Positions 9,181 to 18,324 are shown, counted from the stretch's first letter. The stretch: DNA of 64,000 nt from Candidatus Gastranaerophilales bacterium (GCA_944325605.1 CALVAX010000003.1:124001-188000); one strand, 5' to 3'. Numbers and translations are program-made. The notes: generated by a model from the letters alone, not told the origin.

Positions 9181-9946
9181 TTGCCTGTTTCTTTTTTATT
9201 CTGTCTATAAGATTTTGAATGTTTTGTTTTTCTTCGTCCGGAATATTCATATCTTTATAGGTTTCAAAGTACTCTATTGCATCCTCGTAGTCCCCGCGGG
9301 CAAGGAATAAAATCGCTGCTTTTTTGTATGCAGGGTTAAACTCATCATTCACTGCAATTGCTTTTAGAAAATTCGAAAGCGCTTTATCTATTTCGTCGTT
9401 TGCTTCATAAGCCTGCCCGAGATAGTAATAAATCCATTCGTTGTTGTCTTTGTATTCAAGAACATTTTCAAAATTTTCTGCAGCCAGTGCATAGTTTCCG
9501 AGTTCAAAGTGGACTTTTCCTAAATCATAATATGCATCATAATTTTCCGGCTGATGCTCCAGTATTTTTTCCAGCTCGTCGATTGCAAGATCAAGTCTTG
9601 CATCTTCCATATAAAACCTTGCAAGATAATGCGCTATAACCATTTCGTCAGGCATTTCGTAAACACCTTGCGACAAAAGCTGGATTCCGCTGTCAAAATC
9701 ATGCGCTTTATAATATAAATCGGCAAGATTTATATAAATTTGAGGAAGTTTCGGGTTTAATTTAATTGCCTTCAAAAAATTGTCTTCTGCTTTTTCTGTA
9801 TTTCCGAGATTGTAATAGCAAAGCCCGATGTTATTTCTGATTTCAGCCGTATCTTCGCCTTTTTCAACAACTGATGAAAATACGTCAAGTGCTGTCTGAT
9901 AATCCCGTTTTTTAAAAGCTTCCAATGCCTGTTCTGTCTTTGTCAT
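9170..9946 (-). CDS. Tetratricopeptide-repeat protein
   Basis: 258 residues made almost entirely of TPR helices: six or more 34-residue units, recognisable from the repeated pattern IYxNLADLYYK, AHYLARFYMED, AYYDLGKVHFELGNYALAAENFE and IYYYLGQAYEANDEIDKALSNFLKAI. There is no signal peptide or membrane segment, so it should be cytoplasmic. It lies between lptA and dprA with very tight spacing (9 bp and an 11-bp overlap). The family acts as a protein-protein scaffold; the partner cannot be read from the sequence. The last helix ends in a Lys-rich tail. Confidence 0.9.
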   Translation of the reverse strand: MTKTEQALEAFKKRDYQTALDVFSSVVEKGEDTAEIRNNIGLCYYNLGNTEKAEDNFLKAIKLNPKLPQIYINLADLYYKAHDFDSGIQLLSQGVYEMPDEMVIAHYLARFYMEDARLDLAIDELEKILEHQPENYDAYYDLGKVHFELGNYALAAENFENVLEYKDNNEWIYYYLGQAYEANDEIDKALSNFLKAIAVNDEFNPAYKKAAILFLARGDYEDAIEYFETYKDMNIPDEEKQNIQNLIDRIKKKQANDK

Positions 9947-9955
9947 GAGGTTCTC

Positions 9956-10936
9956 CTACAATCCGAGTGTCATATCTTCGTCATTGTCGCCGCCGGAACC
10001 GATATTTTTAATTACGGTTCTGGTGTTGCCTTCTGCGTGAAAATCTTTCGGATTAATTATCATTCTTATTTTGTCTGCGTAAATTGTCCTCGGCCCTTGT
10101 GAAATGCTTGAACGTCCGACAAAATAAACTTCGTTTGGTTTTTTCGTAACTTTGTCAGGATATACCGAAATTTTCGGGCCCTGCGCAAAGTAATCCTGAT
10201 ACCATACTTTTACGTTTCCGCTGGCGTTGAAGGTATTGGTATCCTGCGTATATTCCTGTCTGTTTGCTTTCAGTGTTAAGGTTTCTCCGTTATCCATCAT
10301 CGCGTTTGATGTTGTGTTGCCTGTTGCCGTCAGCATTTTGGTTGCGGCATCATAATGGAATTTATCTGCAAATGCCTCGTTTTCTTCCTGTTTAACTCTT
10401 GCGTTGCCGATGAGTTCAAGATTTTTAAGGTCACCGTTCTTTGTTGTTGTAATTACAGCTTTGTTTGAATAGGTTTCAATTTCTTTGTACAAAATCGTAA
10501 CAGCACCTGTGGCGGTCATAACGCCTGTTTTTGTGTCATACTCCTGAACATCGGCATTTATTACAACTATAGGTTTTTTGCCTTCAAATACTATCGACTG
10601 GGAATCGCCTTCAGCTCTTACGACTTTTGTTATAAGTGATAGTTTTAATATATTTGCTTTAACTTCGCGTTTTTTGTTTTTCGTAATCTGATATGCGTAT
10701 GGTTTGTCATAAAATGTCGCAGTATCAAGTTTTTGGTCTTTAGTGACTCCGACGTCGGCTTTCTGACCTTCAACTCTGACATCTCCGACTGTTACCTTGA
10801 CATCGCCGTTGAATTTAATCTTGCTGTCTTCTTCGTTGTAGGTTTGGGTTTTGGATTCAATTACCAGGTCTGCAGCCTGAGTTGCAAGTCCGGCAAGTAA
10901 AAATATGCTTAGTAAAGATATTAAGATCTTTCTCAT
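9956..10936 (-). CDS. lptA: LptA/OstA-like periplasmic lipopolysaccharide-transport protein
   Basis: 326 residues with a clear Sec signal peptide (hydrophobic 5-20, cleavage near TQA-ADL). The mature part is a long beta-rich OstA repeat: successive GDVKV, GDARV, GNARVKQ, GNTTSN and GNVKVW turns spaced about 25-40 residues apart, as in the beta-jellyroll of LptA and the LptD N-domain. It is longer than E. coli LptA (185 residues), which suggests a doubled domain. Its start overlaps the end of lptC by 4 bp (ATGA), and AAGGAG precedes the ATG. The lptC-lptA pair indicates an outer membrane with LPS or a related lipid. No LptB/F/G/D is in the window. Confidence 0.88.
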   Translation of the reverse strand: MRKILISLLSIFLLAGLATQAADLVIESKTQTYNEEDSKIKFNGDVKVTVGDVRVEGQKADVGVTKDQKLDTATFYDKPYAYQITKNKKREVKANILKLSLITKVVRAEGDSQSIVFEGKKPIVVINADVQEYDTKTGVMTATGAVTILYKEIETYSNKAVITTTKNGDLKNLELIGNARVKQEENEAFADKFHYDAATKMLTATGNTTSNAMMDNGETLTLKANRQEYTQDTNTFNASGNVKVWYQDYFAQGPKISVYPDKVTKKPNEVYFVGRSSISQGPRTIYADKIRMIINPKDFHAEGNTRTVIKNIGSGGDNDEDMTLGL

Positions 10937-11526
10937 TTATTCTCCTTTTTGTCGTAAAGTTTTGATTGGGCATGCCCTACAATTTTGAATTTTGAATAAT
11001 CAGGCGCAATTTCTCCTTCTTCAGCCTGTGCATACAATTCATTATTCTTTATAATTCTGACATTTCCGCGAACTTTCACCGGTTTATCTGAGCCTGACCA
11101 GGTCAGCCGGTCTGTCATTAAAATAGTTCCGTCTTTTATTGCTATTCTGGTGTCTGCGTATAAGATTATCTCGTTTTTCTTTGAGTTGTATGTGCCGTGT
11201 GAAGATTCAAAACTCATAGCAACTTCGTTATTTTCGTCGTAAAAATTCCCTATAACATTATCCATTATTGCAATTTCATTGGTGCTGTTATAGGTGCCTG
11301 TTTCTCCGTATATTTCCCAGTATTTTGAAGATTCTTTTGTTTCAGTCAGGATAAGCCCGTTTATAAGTGCTTCCTGCTTATCTTCCTGAGTCTGAAGCTG
11401 GCTCCGGTTAAAATTGTGTGTAATTACACCCGCTGACACAAATGCCCATATCAAAATCCCGATAAGCGTAACCAGTGCCAGTATATAAGCTTTCTTCTTT
11501 CTGTTTAAATTTTTCCACCAGTCCAT
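10933..11526 (-). CDS. lptC: LPS export protein LptC-like
   Basis: 197 residues. An N-terminal basic stretch and one membrane helix (about 13-33, AYILALVTLIGILIWAFVSAG) anchor a periplasmic beta-jellyroll of the DUF1239/LptC type (residues 50-185; NGLILTETK, GDEN-like turns, GNVRIIKNNELYAQAEEGEI). In the family, LptC passes lipopolysaccharide from the LptBFG transporter to LptA. It is first in the run that continues through lptA, the TPR gene, dprA, topA and aroE, so its promoter in the 142-bp gap shared with dapA probably serves the whole group. No clear Shine-Dalgarno sequence precedes the ATG. Confidence 0.86.
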   Translation of the reverse strand: MDWWKNLNRKKKAYILALVTLIGILIWAFVSAGVITHNFNRSQLQTQEDKQEALINGLILTETKESSKYWEIYGETGTYNSTNEIAIMDNVIGNFYDENNEVAMSFESSHGTYNSKKNEIILYADTRIAIKDGTILMTDRLTWSGSDKPVKVRGNVRIIKNNELYAQAEEGEIAPDYSKFKIVGHAQSKLYDKKENK

Positions 11527-11601
11527 AACTAAAATGTTATCATAAACTACATTTTTTAGACAAAAAGAAATTAAATATCTTAATATTTTAAAAAGATTTT
11601 C

Positions 11602-11630
11602 TTCATGTAAAATTATATTTGTAATATAAT
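11602..11630 (+). promoter_or_regulatory. Probable dapA promoter
   Basis: A consensus TATAAT (11625-11630) with a weak -35 TTCATG (11602-11607) at 17-bp spacing. The ribosome site AAAGAGG lies before the ATG at 11669. Confidence 0.6.
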
Positions 11631-11668
11631 TAGGCTATTAGGGATATTGTAAAAGAAAAGAGGTTTTT

Positions 11669-12571
11669 ATGGCTCTGAGATATGATGCCGGTGAAGTCAT
11701 TACAGCAATGGTTACGCCAATGAATGCAAAAAGGGAAGTTGACTATAACAAGACTGAAGAACTGGCAAAGTTTCTTGTTAATAACGGGAGTGAAGCTCTT
11801 CTTGTCGCCGGAACTACGGGAGAAAGCCCGACTCTTACACACGAAGAAGAACTGGAACTTTTAAGCACGGTCAGGCGCGCTGCGGCTAATAAGGCAAAAG
11901 TTATTTTTGGCGCAGGCTCAAATTCAACGGAAACTGCTGTTAAAATGACTAAACTTGCACAAAAAGAAGGCGTTGATGCAATTCTTTCCGTTGTTCCGTA
12001 TTACAACAAACCTTCGCAAAAAGGTATGATTGAACATTTTTCAGCTGTTGCAAAAGCCGCGGATCTTCCAGTCATTTTATATAACATTCCGTCACGTACG
12101 GGAGTGAATATGCTTCCGGAAACCGTTGCTTATCTGGCGGAAAATTTTTCAAATATTGTTGCGCTAAAACAAAGCTGTCCGGATATGGATATGATTTCAG
12201 AACTTAAGCTGCGGTGTCCTTCAGATTTTGCAATATATTCAGGAGATGACAGCCTGACACTTCCTATGTTGTCGCTAGGAGTGCACGGTGTTATTTCGGT
12301 TGCATCTCACCTTTTCGGGTCTGAAATTAAATCAATGATTAGAAACTTTAAAACCGGAGATGTTCTGGCTTCACGCAACATGCATAAAACCTTATTTCCG
12401 GTGTTTAAAAAACTATTTATGGCGCCTAATCCAGTTCCGGTTAAAGCAGCTCTTGCGTATAAAGGCTTAATTGAAGAATATCTAAGACGTCCGCTTGTTG
12501 AGCTTGACGAAACTCAAAAAACGGAATTGTTTGAGGTTATTGACTGCGCAAAGGCAGAATTAGCCGGTTAG
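11669..12571 (+). CDS. dapA: 4-hydroxy-tetrahydrodipicolinate synthase
   Basis: Condenses pyruvate with aspartate semialdehyde, the first step towards diaminopimelate and lysine. 300 residues. The TIM-barrel family motifs are present: AGTTGESPTL (47-56) with the double Thr, the active-site tyrosine Y138 in LYNIPSRTG, and Schiff-base lysine K167 in VALKQS. The Arg of PSRTG (143) that binds the dicarboxylate is kept, which favours DapA over N-acetylneuraminate lyase. A moderate promoter and AAGAGG ribosome site precede it. Seventy bases separate it from secD, so co-transcription is uncertain. Confidence 0.95.
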   Translation: MALRYDAGEVITAMVTPMNAKREVDYNKTEELAKFLVNNGSEALLVAGTTGESPTLTHEEELELLSTVRRAAANKAKVIFGAGSNSTETAVKMTKLAQKEGVDAILSVVPYYNKPSQKGMIEHFSAVAKAADLPVILYNIPSRTGVNMLPETVAYLAENFSNIVALKQSCPDMDMISELKLRCPSDFAIYSGDDSLTLPMLSLGVHGVISVASHLFGSEIKSMIRNFKTGDVLASRNMHKTLFPVFKKLFMAPNPVPVKAALAYKGLIEEYLRRPLVELDETQKTELFEVIDCAKAELAG

Positions 12572-12641
12572 GGATGGAATTAAGTATTATTTTTTAATTT
12601 AAAATATGAAAATAAAGAGACATTAAAAGAGGAATAAAAAA

Positions 12642-13949
12642 GTGAAAAACAAAATTATTATGTTCTGGGTAATTATGGCAATTGTGGTAACCGCAATTGC
12701 GCTAATAGTTATGAAACCCACAAAATTAGGGCTTGATCTGGTCGGCGGTTCACGTCTTGTACTTGAGGCACAGCCTACCGAGCAGGTGAAAGAACTCACC
12801 CCTGAAACTATGAATCATTTACAGTTCGCAATTGAACAAAGGGTTAATAAACTCGGTGTTGCGGAAACTGTTGTTCAGCAGGTCGGCGATAAAAGACTGC
12901 TTGTTGAAATTCCGTCGGTTACCGATTTGAAAGAAGCAAAGGCTTTTATCGGAGAAACAGCACAGCTAGAATTCAAAAAACCGGCAAAAGAAGAAAAAGG
13001 TGTTATTACCTGGGAATCCACAGGACTTACAGGTAAAGATCTTTCAAAATCACAACTTACAACTGATTCTTCAGGTCAGTGGGTTGTGTCTTTAGAATTT
13101 AACTCGGAAGGCGCTAAGAAATTCGCTGAACTTACCGAAGCTCTTGTAAACCAACAAATGGCAATCTTTTTTGACGGCGAACTTCAGTCAGCACCTGTAA
13201 TCCGTGAACCGATATACGGCGGAAACGCTCAAATCTCAGGCGGAGACAGCGGTTTTTCTTATGAAGAAGCACAGAGAATGGTTGACCTTCTTAATGCCGG
13301 TGCTCTTCCTGTTCCTGCCGAAATTGTTGAAGAAAATACAGTCGGGCCGACTCTCGGCGCAGACAGTATTGCCGCTTCCAAAAAAGCCGGTATTATCGGA
13401 CTTTCTGCAGTTATGATATTTATGATTGTGTTCTATCATGTTCCGGGATTGATTGCAGATATTGCACTTATTATTTACAGTTTGATATTATTTGCTTTGT
13501 TTAAGACAATTCCGGTTACATTGACTCTTGCCGGTATTGCAGGTTTTATCCTGTCTATCGGTATGGCAGTTGATGCTAACATTCTTATTTTTGAAAGAAC
13601 CAAAGAAGAATTGAGAGCGGGAAGAAACCTCTTTACGGCAATTAATTCAGGTTTTGACAGAGCTTTCACAAGTATTTTTGACTCAAATATGACAACAATA
13701 ATTACCTGTGTAATCCTTTATCTTTTAGGCACAAGCGTTGTTAAAGGATTTGCTCTTACACTTGCATTAGGTGTTATGGTATCAATGTTTACGGCAATCA
13801 CCGTTACAAAGAACTTTATGCACTTAATCTTTGGTACGGGCGAACTTAAGCATCCGGGATTATTCGGGCTTAGAAAAGATGAAATCGGAGCCGCTTATCA
13901 GGCTGCCGAAACCCAGAGAGAAAAAGCCCGTTTCGGTATATTGGATTAG
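12642..13949 (+). CDS. secD: Protein translocase subunit SecD
   Basis: Proton-driven membrane factor that pulls secreted proteins through SecYEG. 435 residues: one N-terminal membrane helix (about 5-25), a periplasmic P1 region with the D1 motif LGLDLVGGSRLVLE, and a C-terminal five-helix RND-like block with SIGMAVDANILIFERTKEELRAG. It is shorter than E. coli SecD (615 residues), mainly in P1, as in many phyla. The start is a GTG with AAGAGG 10-11 nt upstream. It is followed by secF after 25 bp. Confidence 0.96.
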   Translation: MKNKIIMFWVIMAIVVTAIALIVMKPTKLGLDLVGGSRLVLEAQPTEQVKELTPETMNHLQFAIEQRVNKLGVAETVVQQVGDKRLLVEIPSVTDLKEAKAFIGETAQLEFKKPAKEEKGVITWESTGLTGKDLSKSQLTTDSSGQWVVSLEFNSEGAKKFAELTEALVNQQMAIFFDGELQSAPVIREPIYGGNAQISGGDSGFSYEEAQRMVDLLNAGALPVPAEIVEENTVGPTLGADSIAASKKAGIIGLSAVMIFMIVFYHVPGLIADIALIIYSLILFALFKTIPVTLTLAGIAGFILSIGMAVDANILIFERTKEELRAGRNLFTAINSGFDRAFTSIFDSNMTTIITCVILYLLGTSVVKGFALTLALGVMVSMFTAITVTKNFMHLIFGTGELKHPGLFGLRKDEIGAAYQAAETQREKARFGILD

Positions 13950-13974
13950 TCAGGTAAATTAGAAAGGTAAAAAA

Positions 13975-14961
13975 ATGTTTAATATAGGCAGAAAACACTT
14001 GGTACATATTGTAAAATACAGATGGTGGTGGATGGCGCTTACAACCCTTCTTCTGGTGCCCGGAATTATTGCAATGATTTATTCTTGTGTTACATATCCG
14101 AACCACGCACCGTTAAAAGTCGGTATTGACTACACCGGAGGTACAATCCTGCAATACGGTATAGAAGAAAAAATTACTAACAAAGAACTTGCCGAAACCC
14201 GTGCAAATCTTGAAAAAGAAGGAATTGAAAATCCTTATCTTCAAATTCTGAACGTAAACAGCGACCAGCAGAAAAATACAAAATCAGAAATTCAATCAAT
14301 TATTTCAGTAAGAACAAAATTTATTGATAAAGATTCAAACGACACGGAAAAAATTACCGGAGTTTTGAGCGAGCAATACTCAAATCCGGAATTGATGTCT
14401 GTAAGTTCAGTCGGGCCTACAATGGGTAAAGAATTATTTAAGAATTCTTTCATTGCAGTAGCTCTGGCATTCCTTGGAATTGTTGCATATCTGTCATTCA
14501 GATTCAGATTTGACTATGCGCTGGCGGCAATCCTCGGGGTATTACACGACGTTCTGTTTGTTGTCGGAATGTTCTCAATACTCGGACTTTTCTATGACGT
14601 ACAGATTGACGGGTTGTTTATCACGGCGGTTCTGACAGTAATCGGGTTCTCTGTTCATGACACAATCGTTGTGTTCGACAGAATTCGTGAAAACTTGAGA
14701 TATTATTCTAAGAAAATGTCTTTTGGCGAAATCGTCGATGCATCAGTTAACCAGACATTGACAAGAAGTATCAATACATCATTCACAACATTAATTACAC
14801 TTCTTGCTCTTTACTTCTGGGGCGGGGTTACAACAAGAGATTTTGTCTTAGCAATGATACTCGGTATTATTATCGGTACTTATTCTTCAATCTTCTTCTG
14901 CTCAATGCTGGTTGATTTCTGGAACGATAGACAGACAAAAGCAAAACAACTTTCAGCCTAA
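13975..14961 (+). CDS. secF: Protein translocase subunit SecF
   Basis: Partner of SecD. 328 residues: an N-terminal helix, the DYTGGTILQY motif (about 47-56), a periplasmic loop, and the five-helix block with the signature VIGFSVHDTIVVFDRIRENLR followed by NQTLTRSINTSFTTL. The ATG has GAAAGG at 6 nt. The operon ends in a hairpin terminator 23 bp after the stop. SecD and SecF are separate proteins, not a fused SecDF. Confidence 0.96.
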   Translation: MFNIGRKHLVHIVKYRWWWMALTTLLLVPGIIAMIYSCVTYPNHAPLKVGIDYTGGTILQYGIEEKITNKELAETRANLEKEGIENPYLQILNVNSDQQKNTKSEIQSIISVRTKFIDKDSNDTEKITGVLSEQYSNPELMSVSSVGPTMGKELFKNSFIAVALAFLGIVAYLSFRFRFDYALAAILGVLHDVLFVVGMFSILGLFYDVQIDGLFITAVLTVIGFSVHDTIVVFDRIRENLRYYSKKMSFGEIVDASVNQTLTRSINTSFTTLITLLALYFWGGVTTRDFVLAMILGIIIGTYSSIFFCSMLVDFWNDRQTKAKQLSA

Positions 14962-14983
14962 GCCTAGATAAAATTGCAAACAT

Positions 14984-15018
14984 AAAAGCCCTCCTCTTAA
15001 AGAGAAGGGCTTTTATTA
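14984..15018 (+). terminator. Terminator of the secDF operon
   Basis: AAAAGCCC (14984-14991) pairs with GGGCTTTT (15007-15014); the stem continues past one mismatch with CTCTT/AAGAG, and is followed by ATTATT. Confidence 0.88.
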
Positions 15019-15120
15019 TTGAAACTCTTGTAAAAAAATTCGCAATCAAAACAGTAATGAGATTCTTTGCCAAATTGACATTCTAATGACAAAGCCAGAA
15101 AGAATTCGTTTTAATATATA

Positions 15121-15203
15121 GCTATTTTGTCTTTCACTGTCATTCTGAACTCGTTTCAGAATCCATTTGAGATCCTGAAATAAATTCAGGATGACAAAAT
15201 GGC
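15121..15203. repeat. Palindromic repeat, family A, copy 1
   Basis: An 83-bp element bounded by near-inverted ends (GCTATTTTGTC and GACAAAATGGC) with two inner hairpins: TTCTGAAC with GTTTCAGAA, and TCCTGAA with TTCAGGA. Other copies lie at 40549-40629, 41217-41349 (inverted and interrupted) and 41758-41840. It sits in the 311-bp gap between secF and the next gene, which otherwise holds only the secDF terminator. It encodes nothing and behaves like a REP or MITE-type dispersed repeat. Confidence 0.85.
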
Positions 15204-15272
15204 TTATATAATATATGCTCATAATGACAAATTTATTCTATTTTTGGGTACTTCAAAAGGTATAATTGCGAA

Positions 15273-15623
15273 TTATTTTATCTTAGAAGCGGTTTTGATA
15301 CTGTCACGAACCATCTGTGCGCCATCCTGATAAGCTTTCTTAATAAGGCTGTCAATATTAAGGGTGCGTTTAGACTTTAAATCATCAATTTGTTTGCAGG
15401 CCTTCAGCCAGAAATTTATTTTATTATCAAACAAACCAAGTTCTTTTTCTTCTTTTTGAAATTTTTCAAATTTATCCGGAGCTATTGCTTTTATAGTATT
15501 TTTGGCTTCATCTATTGTTTTTGCGTATTTATGGTCATAAATTTTTGGAATAACAATTCCTGCGCCTAAACCAAGTCCGACTGCAGCCGCAAATCCGCAG
15601 CCTAATATTTTAAATTTATTCAT
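15273..15623 (-). CDS. Small membrane-anchored or secreted protein of unknown function
   Basis: 116 residues. A short basic start (MNKFK) and a glycine/alanine-rich hydrophobic segment (about 6-27, with GxxxG spacing) form a signal anchor; the remainder is a Lys/Asp-rich helical domain predicted outside the membrane. A GGAGAA ribosome site precedes the ATG. I do not recognise the family. It is on the same strand as pdxA and downstream of it by about 80 bp, so it may be transcribed with that gene. Confidence 0.7.
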   Translation of the reverse strand: MNKFKILGCGFAAAVGLGLGAGIVIPKIYDHKYAKTIDEAKNTIKAIAPDKFEKFQKEEKELGLFDNKINFWLKACKQIDDLKSKRTLNIDSLIKKAYQDGAQMVRDSIKTASKIK

Positions 15624-15701
15624 GTTTTCTCCTTCTTTATTTGTTTAGCCATTTAGACAAAACAGATAAACAAAATTTTTTGCTGAAATATAAATTAATT
15701 G

Positions 15702-16616
15702 TTACAATGCGGCATTAATAGCGGCAATCATGCCGTCTTCTCTTGCGATGTTTTTTCCGGCAATATCGAATGCTGTTCCGTGCCCCGGAGAAGTCCGCAG
15801 TGTATCCAGCCCGATTGTCATATTAACCGTGCTGTCGCCTGCAACTGTTTTTATCGGGATTAACCCCTGATCATGGTAGTTTGCAATATAACAGTCAAAC
15901 GGAAGTTTTTTGCCTTCTCTGTAATTTTGTCCGGCCTCGACAAAAAGAGTGTCCGCCGGAAGTGGATAGGTTATGTTAATCCCTTTTTTCAAAAGCGCTT
16001 TCACGGCCGGATTAAGAATATCAAGCTCTTCTTTGCCAAGAATACCATCCTCGCCGCAGTGCGGGTTAAATGCGCACAGCGCAAATTTTGGCGATGCGAT
16101 ACCGAGATGTGTCCTGAAAAATTCCTGCAAATACTGAATTTTTTCGGTTACCAGATCTTTTGTCACCCGAATTCTTTTCAGTGCGCAGTGGCGTGTAAGC
16201 AGAAGTACCCTGAAATCTTTTGCAACAAAAAGCATTTCAGCTTTCTGGTTTTTATGCGCAAGATATTTCTGTAAAATTTCAGTCTGCCCTTTAAATTTGT
16301 GTCCGGCAAGATAAAGTGCGTTCTTAGCAACCGGTGCTGTAACAAGAGCATCAGGTTTCAATTCACAGGCTTTTTTTAATGCCTGAAACGAGAATTCCCC
16401 TGCTTCTGCAGTAACTTTACCGGGTAAAATCGGAGCTTCATAAGGTATTTCAACGATTTTATAGCCGGTATCCAATCTGCCGTAGAAGTCCAGTATCCTT
16501 TTATTTGAAATTAAAATGATGTTTTCTTTAGGTAATTTTAGTTTATTAAGTGCTTTTATAGTTATTTCAGGGCCAATACCGTTAGGATCGCCTGTAGTTA
16601 TTACAAATTTTTTCAT
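15702..16616 (-). CDS. PdxA-family phosphorylated hydroxy-acid dehydrogenase (PdxA or PdxA2)
   Basis: 304 residues from the ATG at 16616, which has AGGGGAGG upstream; the longer frame to 16661 adds a leader without support. Metal ligands expected for the family are present: H143 (TRHCALK), H186 (NPHCGEDG) and H248 (NYHDQG), and the nucleotide region GDPNGIGPE is at 9-17. The substrate motif, usually GHTE, reads GQTE (110-113). PdxA oxidises 4-phosphohydroxythreonine in vitamin B6 synthesis; the PdxA2 branch oxidises 4-phospho-D-threonate or -erythronate made by DUF1537 kinases. The gene directly upstream is such a kinase, which favours the second role. No other B6 gene is nearby. I leave the symbol open. 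Confidence 0.85.
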   Translation of the reverse strand: MKKFVITTGDPNGIGPEITIKALNKLKLPKENIILISNKRILDFYGRLDTGYKIVEIPYEAPILPGKVTAEAGEFSFQALKKACELKPDALVTAPVAKNALYLAGHKFKGQTEILQKYLAHKNQKAEMLFVAKDFRVLLLTRHCALKRIRVTKDLVTEKIQYLQEFFRTHLGIASPKFALCAFNPHCGEDGILGKEELDILNPAVKALLKKGINITYPLPADTLFVEAGQNYREGKKLPFDCYIANYHDQGLIPIKTVAGDSTVNMTIGLDTLRTSPGHGTAFDIAGKNIAREDGMIAAINAAL

Positions 16617-16688
16617 TATAACCCCTCCCCTGATTAAAAGACTTCCTTCTATCATTCCCACATTTTACAAATTTCAAACATTACAAAA

Positions 16689-17996
16689 CTATTCATGATG
16701 TTCAAAATACTTCAAAATATCTATCAAAGTATTTATCCCGCCAAGGTTTCCTGATTTTGTAACAATCCACTGTGCGTTATGATCGAGAGAAAGTGCAATA
16801 GCAGGCACAACTTCATCAATCAATTGAAGCTGGGTTGCACCAATTGCCTGACAGCATTTGTAAGAAGTTTCTCCGCCTAAAGTAATCAAAATCAACTCTT
16901 TTTTTTCAGTAATCTGTTTTGTGAGTTCGGCCAGATAATCTGTGATAAGGCAAGCCAGACTGGATTTTGTAAGATCAGCTTCAAGAAGTTCTTCGCTAAA
17001 CCCGTCAAAATCAGTAATTAAATCAGATGTATGCACAACAACCGTATTATTTTGGCCTAAATTATTCACAACTCTTTCAGTAATTTCTTCAAAATTCCAG
17101 CTTATAATTTTTTTCAAATCCGGCTCAATAAAAAGAATATTTTCAAATTCATCACATTCTTCCAGCCGCCTGATTTGTTTTGCCGTAATTTCAGTTGCAC
17201 TGCCTGAGATTACAAGCTTTGGAAGTTCCGGAATTGTTTTGTTTATGTCATGCGGTTTAAGATCCGAATACCACAAATCGCTTAACACCTGTGCCGCAGC
17301 AGCGGTTCCGGTCGGAAGAATATTATAATCGGATTTTGTTATCGCAAGCATAATCTGTTCAATATCAGTTGTTGAAACAGCATCCGCAACAATCAATTTT
17401 TTACCATCTTTGACCAGATCGTTAATACTTTTTAGAATTGGACCGGCACCTTTCATAACTGTTTTTAATTCAATTGATCCGACAAGGTGCTCATAACTGT
17501 CATCAAGCTGGCTTTTCAAAAGTGTAGGCAGATGGGATTCTCTGATAGGGGAGTGCGGATCTCTTGCCATTTCCGTCCTTTCTATCGGAACCCCTTTTAA
17601 AAGATGATACCCGCCGATTGTAACCCGGCCTTCTGACGGAAATGCCGGAATAATGACAGCAGCATCCCATTCCAAAACTTCAAGCATGGCAAGGACTTCA
17701 ATCGCAATATTTCCTCGAACGGTTGAATCAATTTTTTTGTAAAAATAATCCGGTTTAATTTTTTCTATAAGAAGGCTGGCTGCTGTTTTAACGGCATGAT
17801 ATGCAGTTTCCGGATCTGCATTTCTGGTTTCTGTTGAAAGTGCCCAGGTTTGTGTTCCTTTCATATTGAAAGGCTCGGAATCGTAATTCAATAAAATCTG
17901 GGTATTTGCTCCGTGCAAATGAAACTGAAGCCCGGTGTCGTTTGCTCCGGTCAAATCATCTGCTATAATTCCGGTTATACTAGAATTGATTATCAT
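16689..17996 (-). CDS. Four-carbon acid sugar kinase family protein (DUF1537)
   Basis: 435 residues, normal for the family. The N-terminal domain opens with the substrate motif IADDLTGANDTG (11-22). A long linker follows, and the C-terminal nucleotide-binding domain has LITLGGETSYKCCQAIG (about 380-396). Characterised members (DtnK, DenK, OtnK) phosphorylate D-threonate, D-erythronate or 3-oxo-tetronates at O-4. The adjacent downstream gene encodes the dehydrogenase family that acts next in those pathways. There is no transporter, aldolase or sugar regulator next to them. Its start overlaps the end of ssb by 17 bp. The substrate is an inference from context. Confidence 0.85.
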   Translation of the reverse strand: MIINSSITGIIADDLTGANDTGLQFHLHGANTQILLNYDSEPFNMKGTQTWALSTETRNADPETAYHAVKTAASLLIEKIKPDYFYKKIDSTVRGNIAIEVLAMLEVLEWDAAVIIPAFPSEGRVTIGGYHLLKGVPIERTEMARDPHSPIRESHLPTLLKSQLDDSYEHLVGSIELKTVMKGAGPILKSINDLVKDGKKLIVADAVSTTDIEQIMLAITKSDYNILPTGTAAAAQVLSDLWYSDLKPHDINKTIPELPKLVISGSATEITAKQIRRLEECDEFENILFIEPDLKKIISWNFEEITERVVNNLGQNNTVVVHTSDLITDFDGFSEELLEADLTKSSLACLITDYLAELTKQITEKKELILITLGGETSYKCCQAIGATQLQLIDEVVPAIALSLDHNAQWIVTKSGNLGGINTLIDILKYFEHHE

Positions 17997-18324
17997 TTTC
18001 TGCGTCTCTTTTTGAACCGAGTAACCTTATATTATTTGCAATAACAAAAAATGATTCTCTTTCATTACCGGTAGTTTTGTCAGTCCAGCGGTTTTGACCT
18101 ATTCTCCCGTCTACAACAACCTGCATGCCTTTTTTAATATATTCACCGGCAAATTCTGCAAGCTTATCCCAAACGTCAATATTAAACCAATCAGTGACTT
18201 CTGATTTGGTTTTTGAATCCCATCTGTTAACGGCAAGTGAAAACTGTGCCTTTACTTTTCCTGATTCAAAATATCTGATTTCAGCATCTCTGCCTACTCT
18301 GCCTACTACAGTTGCTGTATTCAT
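17980..18324 (-). CDS. ssb: Single-stranded DNA-binding protein
   Basis: 114 residues: one OB fold (MNTATVVGRVGRDAEIRYFESGKVKAQFSLAVN pattern, then WDKLAEFAGEYIKKGMQVVVDGRI) and almost no linker. The end, DAENDNQF, is a short acidic tail closing with Phe; it resembles the DDDIPF tip that recruits repair proteins but is not identical. It is shorter than E. coli SSB (178 residues) because the Gly/Gln linker is missing. Its last 17 bp overlap the DUF1537 kinase gene. A second SSB could exist elsewhere; this one may be specialised. Confidence 0.92.
   Translation of the reverse strand: MNTATVVGRVGRDAEIRYFESGKVKAQFSLAVNRWDSKTKSEVTDWFNIDVWDKLAEFAGEYIKKGMQVVVDGRIGQNRWTDKTTGNERESFFVIANNIRLLGSKRDAENDNQF

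Noticed and set aside
16617-16661. Fifteen-residue extension of the PdxA-family gene
   Set aside because: The extension contains the AGGGGAGG ribosome site of the ATG at 16616 and does not match the family.
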